From assembly GCA_037976565.1 (NCBI GenBank), contig CP137672.1, positions 25,245,140-25,309,139 of the forward strand: DNA of 64,000 nt, read 5' to 3'. Below are positions 53,301-59,300 of this stretch, in pieces. The translations under genes and the position numbers were made by a program. The notes under the pieces are model-generated. The model saw nothing but the letters and a program-made list of their open reading frames with translations. It was not told where the DNA came from and searched no databases. The stretch comes from Mesocentrotus franciscanus. Lineage: Eukaryota; Echinodermata; Echinoidea; Camarodonta; Strongylocentrotidae. The stretch's first letter is position 1. Every line of letters starts with the position of its first letter.

Positions 53301-56300
53301 TTTAATTGTCAAATGGCGTAACAACATTCAGCATAACATCGTTCGCCCATCAACATTTCGTCCAATGACCATTTTGTCCATGTGTATAGTGGACAAACTG
53401 GGTATGGACTAAATGAAGTTGGACAAGCTGGGTATTAGACCAAATGACATTGGACAAAATGTCAATAAAGCAACTTTTCATTAATTTCTTTTCTCTCTCT
53501 CTCTCTCTATTGCTATGATGCTATAGCCGAACCAGAAGTAGTTGCCAAGAGTGATGCTGAGTTGAGACAGATGAAGAAGGACATCTCAGAATTGCAGGAG
53601 AAAATCAAGAGGGACAAACAAGCAGTAAGTATAGAGCAACATCATGCTATTTGAACATGCTATCTGTTTGCGTCCCATAGCTTGGAGGTTGTTGGGGAGG
53701 GAGGGAGGGAGGGAGGGAGGGAAGAAGGAATGATCTGCCCCCCCCCAAAAAAAAAAAAAAAAAATGAAAATGATGTAATCCATGTACATCACAAACAAAG
53801 AAGAAGTACTACTAAAAAAACACCTAAGAAATTCTCTCGAACTCTAGTAACAACATCTGCTTATAAAGTGGTGGATTTATATCTGTTTAATACCTGAATT
53901 TATTACCTTAGTTTATTTTTAGCTTAAGTGTATATTTCCTGTCTTCAAATGGTGACTTAATACCATGTACTTGTATTTCAGAAACAATCAAATGTTATCA
54001 AGAAGAGCATCGAACAGAAGAGGAAACAAACAGCAGAATTGGTAAGAACCCTTTCCATTTAATGAAAAGATACTACTGGCCCATGCATTTGCCCTCCAGC
54101 TTGGGGCAACCCAAGTGTGACAAGCAAATAGCAAAATCTCTGTTGTCAATTTGGGAAAACAAAGAGCACAGATCTTTAGGCATTCATTGTTATAATTGGG
54201 CTAATAGGAGTTGTGCACTGGCAAAAGTCTAATTTTGTATATATGCAAGTGATCACTATAAAGATCCTGTTGCCCTGTTTGACAAGTGTTAAATGTTAAT
54301 GCTTTACAGCATGTTGAAATAATGTAAACACTGAACACAAATCTAATGAACCATTTTATGAGGTAAACTTTCCTCCCTCCTACACATTCTTTTGAAACAA
54401 TGTGAAATTTTTCATAGTTTAATAAATACATGAGGAAATAAATTATTTCTTTGTTCTTTGTTCATCGCTAACAAGCTGTTTACAAAATAGTGGTGTAAAC
54501 CCTTATAAACCCCACACAGGTAAGAGTTGTTTGGGTTACATACATATATGACATCTGTGTGAAGTGATATATGGGATAACATTAAAAACTATTTTCTTTG
54601 AATAAAGAAACCATCTACTACTACGAACGAAACTTAGAACCAAAAATCATGCGATTCTTGTTGTGATGAATCAACTAAATTTGTGGTCGATTAAATTACA
54701 TGTATTCAATGAAGCATACCCACAGTACAATACATATTTGTTCAGTTTGTTAGCCACCTTTTTTTTCTGTGCGCTGTATGACGCACGAAGCCTGCCCTCT
54801 TTGCCCTCTAGTTGTGATCTGAATAATAGCACACTGCCAGGGACACAAAAATTTAGTTTCCATCAACGACACCCAAAAATCATTTTCAGAATCATATTCG
54901 ATACCCCAGTCACACCAACGAGACTGACACCACACAGCCTACAGACCGAACATGCAATTTTAGTTCCCTCAATGGCCAAATATCGGTCGGTTTGGAGTTG
55001 GTGTGGAGTGGGTTTGTCAGGGGGAATGAGGTATTACTTGCATTCAAAGTGTCAGCTATGTACAGTGTGAGTAAAAAAAAAAAAAAGTGAACTTATCTTT
55101 AACACACAATATCCTTAAAAGCGAAGGAAGTTGCTGAAATACATTTTTTAATGGTAAGATAGCAGCATATAATGTCTTCTTTGATTTGAGCACTGGGGAT
55201 TCTTTTAAATACCAAAATTACCTTTTCCCAAGTTTTGGATGAATGCTGTTCAGGAGTCACTCTCATTGTGTGTGAATGCATTCATTTGAAAGGAGACCAT
55301 CCAACAAATTTTTAGTTCATTAAAATTCATTAAAATTTTGGGTAGAGGAAAATTTGATATGAATAAGGAAAAAATATTGTTATTCAGCTGTCCATGGACA
55401 GATTTTATTGATCGAGGTATGAAATTAAAGAACCCAATAGTACCTTAGAGAGGACTTTAAAGCCATCAGTCTCCTGGTTGCGGCTTACTTACAAGCTTAC
55501 ACATCCTTTCGTAGCTATGCCAATTGGGTAAAACAATCAAAGCATCAAACCAATTAAAGAAAGCATGATAGGCTATTAGGTGAGTATCTTTTACTATATG
55601 AATATGTGCTAATTAAGTTCAACAATATTGAGGTTTGAAATTAGGTTTCCTTTTTATGAATCACACTGTACATTTCTCTAATTCTATTGACATAATCCTT
55701 CTATTCTTCCATTCATGTTATGATTTCAATGCTTCAATGCTTCACTATTAATTCCAAAAATGCATTTGTTAAAAACCACAAGAGGAAAGTCCCTCTCTCA
55801 GACTACCCTTCGCAATGGGAGAGTCCCCTTAATATAATTTTTTGGATCATATCGAGTCTTTCAGGACAACCTTTTTTTCTAGATTTCTCTCCTTTTGTGT
55901 GTTTGTTATGCAAAGCCCTAAAAATATATCAAATGCATGAGCAGAAAGATCAACACTATCTCTACATATAATGTACATTTAGTTTTTGTTGCCATATGGC
56001 TTTGATAGCAGGAATTTCAAAGAGAAAATCAGCATTCAAATCCTAAAACTGGCAACATGTTAAAACGTTCAAACAATTTTCTATGCAAGGCGACACTTTT
56101 GTAACTTTATGAAATAGTTCCTGTCCATGTGTATGTATATCTTCTTGTAGATATACAAGTATGCCTCTAACAGAAAATGGGGTTGTTAAAGAAAAACTCT
56201 AGTGTTGCTAATATTGTATTGAAACCAGAAGTCATATTTCATTACAATATAAAAAAGAGAAAAGCTGGCCTTCAAAGTTTCTTACACAAATGGGTTTTAA

Positions 56301-59300
56301 TTACATGTGACATGTTAGCAGAGTTTGGATCACTAGTGTTACAATCAGACTTAATGTTTTAGTGGTGACTTTCGATACAGAATTATACCATAATTATTTT
56401 GATTATGACAATTATCTGTAACAAAAATACTAAGAAAGAACATCTCAATTGAAAGTACAAGTACTTTTCTGGAAGGCCATCTAATTGTATACCGGTAGTT
56501 ATTAAGATTTGTCAGATTTTATGGTTGTAATATGCCTCTATTTAAGTAGTGTTTCAATGTTATTATTTTGTATATCAACCATAGCAATTTCAAATTTACA
56601 ATTGCTTAAATATGACATCACTTGTGGGTTGTTTCAATGCCAAACAATTAATGATAATAGTTTGTTCATTTCATAGTGCTTATAGATGTACATGTATATC
56701 CAGTTTTCATTTGATCAAAGCACTTTACAAAATCGAATTCATCAATACTATAAATATAACACTATCTGTATACATCAATACTATAAATATAACACTATTT
56801 AAATATAGTGTCAATGGTTTTATGTTCTTCAAATCCAATTATGTAGTAAATTTCATAAATTCCTAGAATGTCACCCAATAAACTATTACATTGCTGTTAG
56901 TGCTTTTAACAGCCAAATTCCAATATTTTATTTTCACTTCTTCCGACTAAAGCTATAAGCTTGGATTTATTCCTACTATTCAAAATGGCCTTAATGATTT
57001 TGAAGTTAAGTATTATGAAACACGTACTGTTTATATTGAGATAAAAATCCAATTAAAAAGAGGAAAAAAATGAACCATGATTAAAAATTGTCTTGCTAAA
57101 TGTTACGTGTAATACTTGCTTGTGTTCAGAAACCAGATGATTGGTGGTCAGGAACGGTTAAACTGTAAAACGATAATGCTGGTACCCTTTAATCGCTGTT
57201 ATAGGTACATTTTGTCCTCAATAACGTGTACAGGGTATCAAATTAATTGATTCACAGATGTGTTGGGATCCTAGTATTCCTTCATCTCTGTGTTATATTT
57301 CTAGCTCACCTAATCACTATATATATATATTAATTGCAATTGTAAAAATATTTGTATATCAAAGGAAATTGTTGTTCAAAGCCTTACCTATAAATGATTT
57401 TAAATGCTTAAAGCAAGATTCAAGCAGCCACAGTGAAAGTCGAATGTTGAATTAGCAAGCAATATGAAGAAGAAGAGTCTTGATACTCTTCAGGGCAGAT
57501 ATACTGTAGATGAGTGTAATTCATCATTCTTTATGAGAGAGAGGGAGAGAGGGTGGGAGAGAGAGAGAGAGAAAGAGAGAGAATCGAGAGAGAGAGAATG
57601 AACCTCTGATTTGAAATCAGCTAAGAAGTAGAAAGATAACACATGCTTTTCTAATGATTTGGGTTTTGGAGGAGTTGGTCATGTAACTCACTACACTATT
57701 TATCCTCATCTCCATGTATTGTGAATACAATTTGTTTAATCTTTTGTTTATGATGTTTTCTTTTATTTGCAGGAGGTAGGATACGTTCTGGAATCACCCA
57801 ATCTTCCATTCCATTTATATCATCATTCAGGAAAGGTAAATACATCCAAATATTATTTTAGATATTTAAACTTTCATACAGAATGAAAAACTTATGTAAT
57901 TGTGGGTTTCACATGAATATGTGTTTGTTTGATGACTAGGCGCTATTAGGTGCTATTAGGTGTACTTTTAAAAGTGAACTCACTGACGATCTGCATGCAT
58001 ATAAGGCCATTTTCTTTAAACCGTCATTCGTCTAACTTTGTGGATGTCCCACTATAATGCATGTTCCAATGGGATGCTGAAGAATTGACATGTAGACTTA
58101 TGGTTTCGAGAAAGTGGCACAAGATCGATGCAAAATCCAATAAATTGTGCGATCTTGCTTGACTAGAGCAGGTCTCAAGTAAATTTGCATGTGTAGGCCT
58201 ACATGTAGTTTACTGCTTAGTGCTGCAGATTTATGAGCAATTTTTTGTCTAGCTTGAAAATGACCCAAGATACTGGAAAGATATTATTACATATATTTTA
58301 TACATGCATATTCTTCTAAATTCATATGTGTTTTCGCTATTATGCAGACATACACCATTTTGATGTCATCGGACTATGAGAGATCGGACTGGAAGGAGGC
58401 CATCTTGTCAGCGAAGAGGGAGTGCAGAATCACGCCCTCTATCACCACGTACCACATCAGCAAGCTCATACCAAAGACGAGAAGGGTAAGAACAGTTTAC
58501 GATACCATTCTCCGCCAATGATCTATGACACATACTCTGCATGGAGAAAACTAGCTGCTCAGTAGTTGATTTTCAACATTAAAGGGACTTGGTAACATTG
58601 TTCAGATGAGAGAAAATGATGATAAGGAAGTGACTTCAATGCTAGATGTACAATTAAAGATAATCTGAAAGTTTGAGTGAAAACAGACCATTATTATTGA
58701 TAAAAATTTGGAAAAACTGATCTGATCAATTCCTTAATTCTCCCAACTATATTATTGAAATTTAAATACATTTTAGGTGAATGCAAACAGTCACAAAGCA
58801 ATGAATTGGCTCTATATACCATTCCAGACAATCAAGTGTTGAAAGATTCCAAAAAGCCTGTCTTATGTCTTATTTTCATGGAAAAACGGTTGGGAAAATT
58901 CAAAAATGGTTGGGAGAATTTACTGTTAGAGGGTGTCGCACAGTGACGCCTTCAAAGAAAAGCATAAATATCTTTGTGGTTTGAGAATTTTTTTCAGGAT
59001 TATGTGCATGTTACAGGGTTAGTACAGTAGAAGGAATATAGTAAGTAACATTTCATACAAAAATTACAGTTTTTTTCATCAACCTTCAACAATGTTACCG
59101 AGTAACCGTGACTTTAAACCATATCCTACACGTAACACCGATCCTGGCCCTATTTCTTTGACGAAATGTAGCCCGGAGCGAATGTTGCCAGAGCAAAATA
59201 TCAGGTTCTTCCTTGCTACTTTGGAACATACATGATAATGTGTATGTTATTGTGACATTAACCCTTATAGCTTACCATAGCAGACATATTATACCAAAGA

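Larger units (their letters stand above)
54042..57772 (+). other. Intron 11
   Basis: Mostly AT-rich DNA. Holds a SINE body fragment (55441-55516), a 32-bp direct duplication (56735-56805) and a GA block (57530-57600). The short frames seen have no family resemblance. Confidence 0.8.
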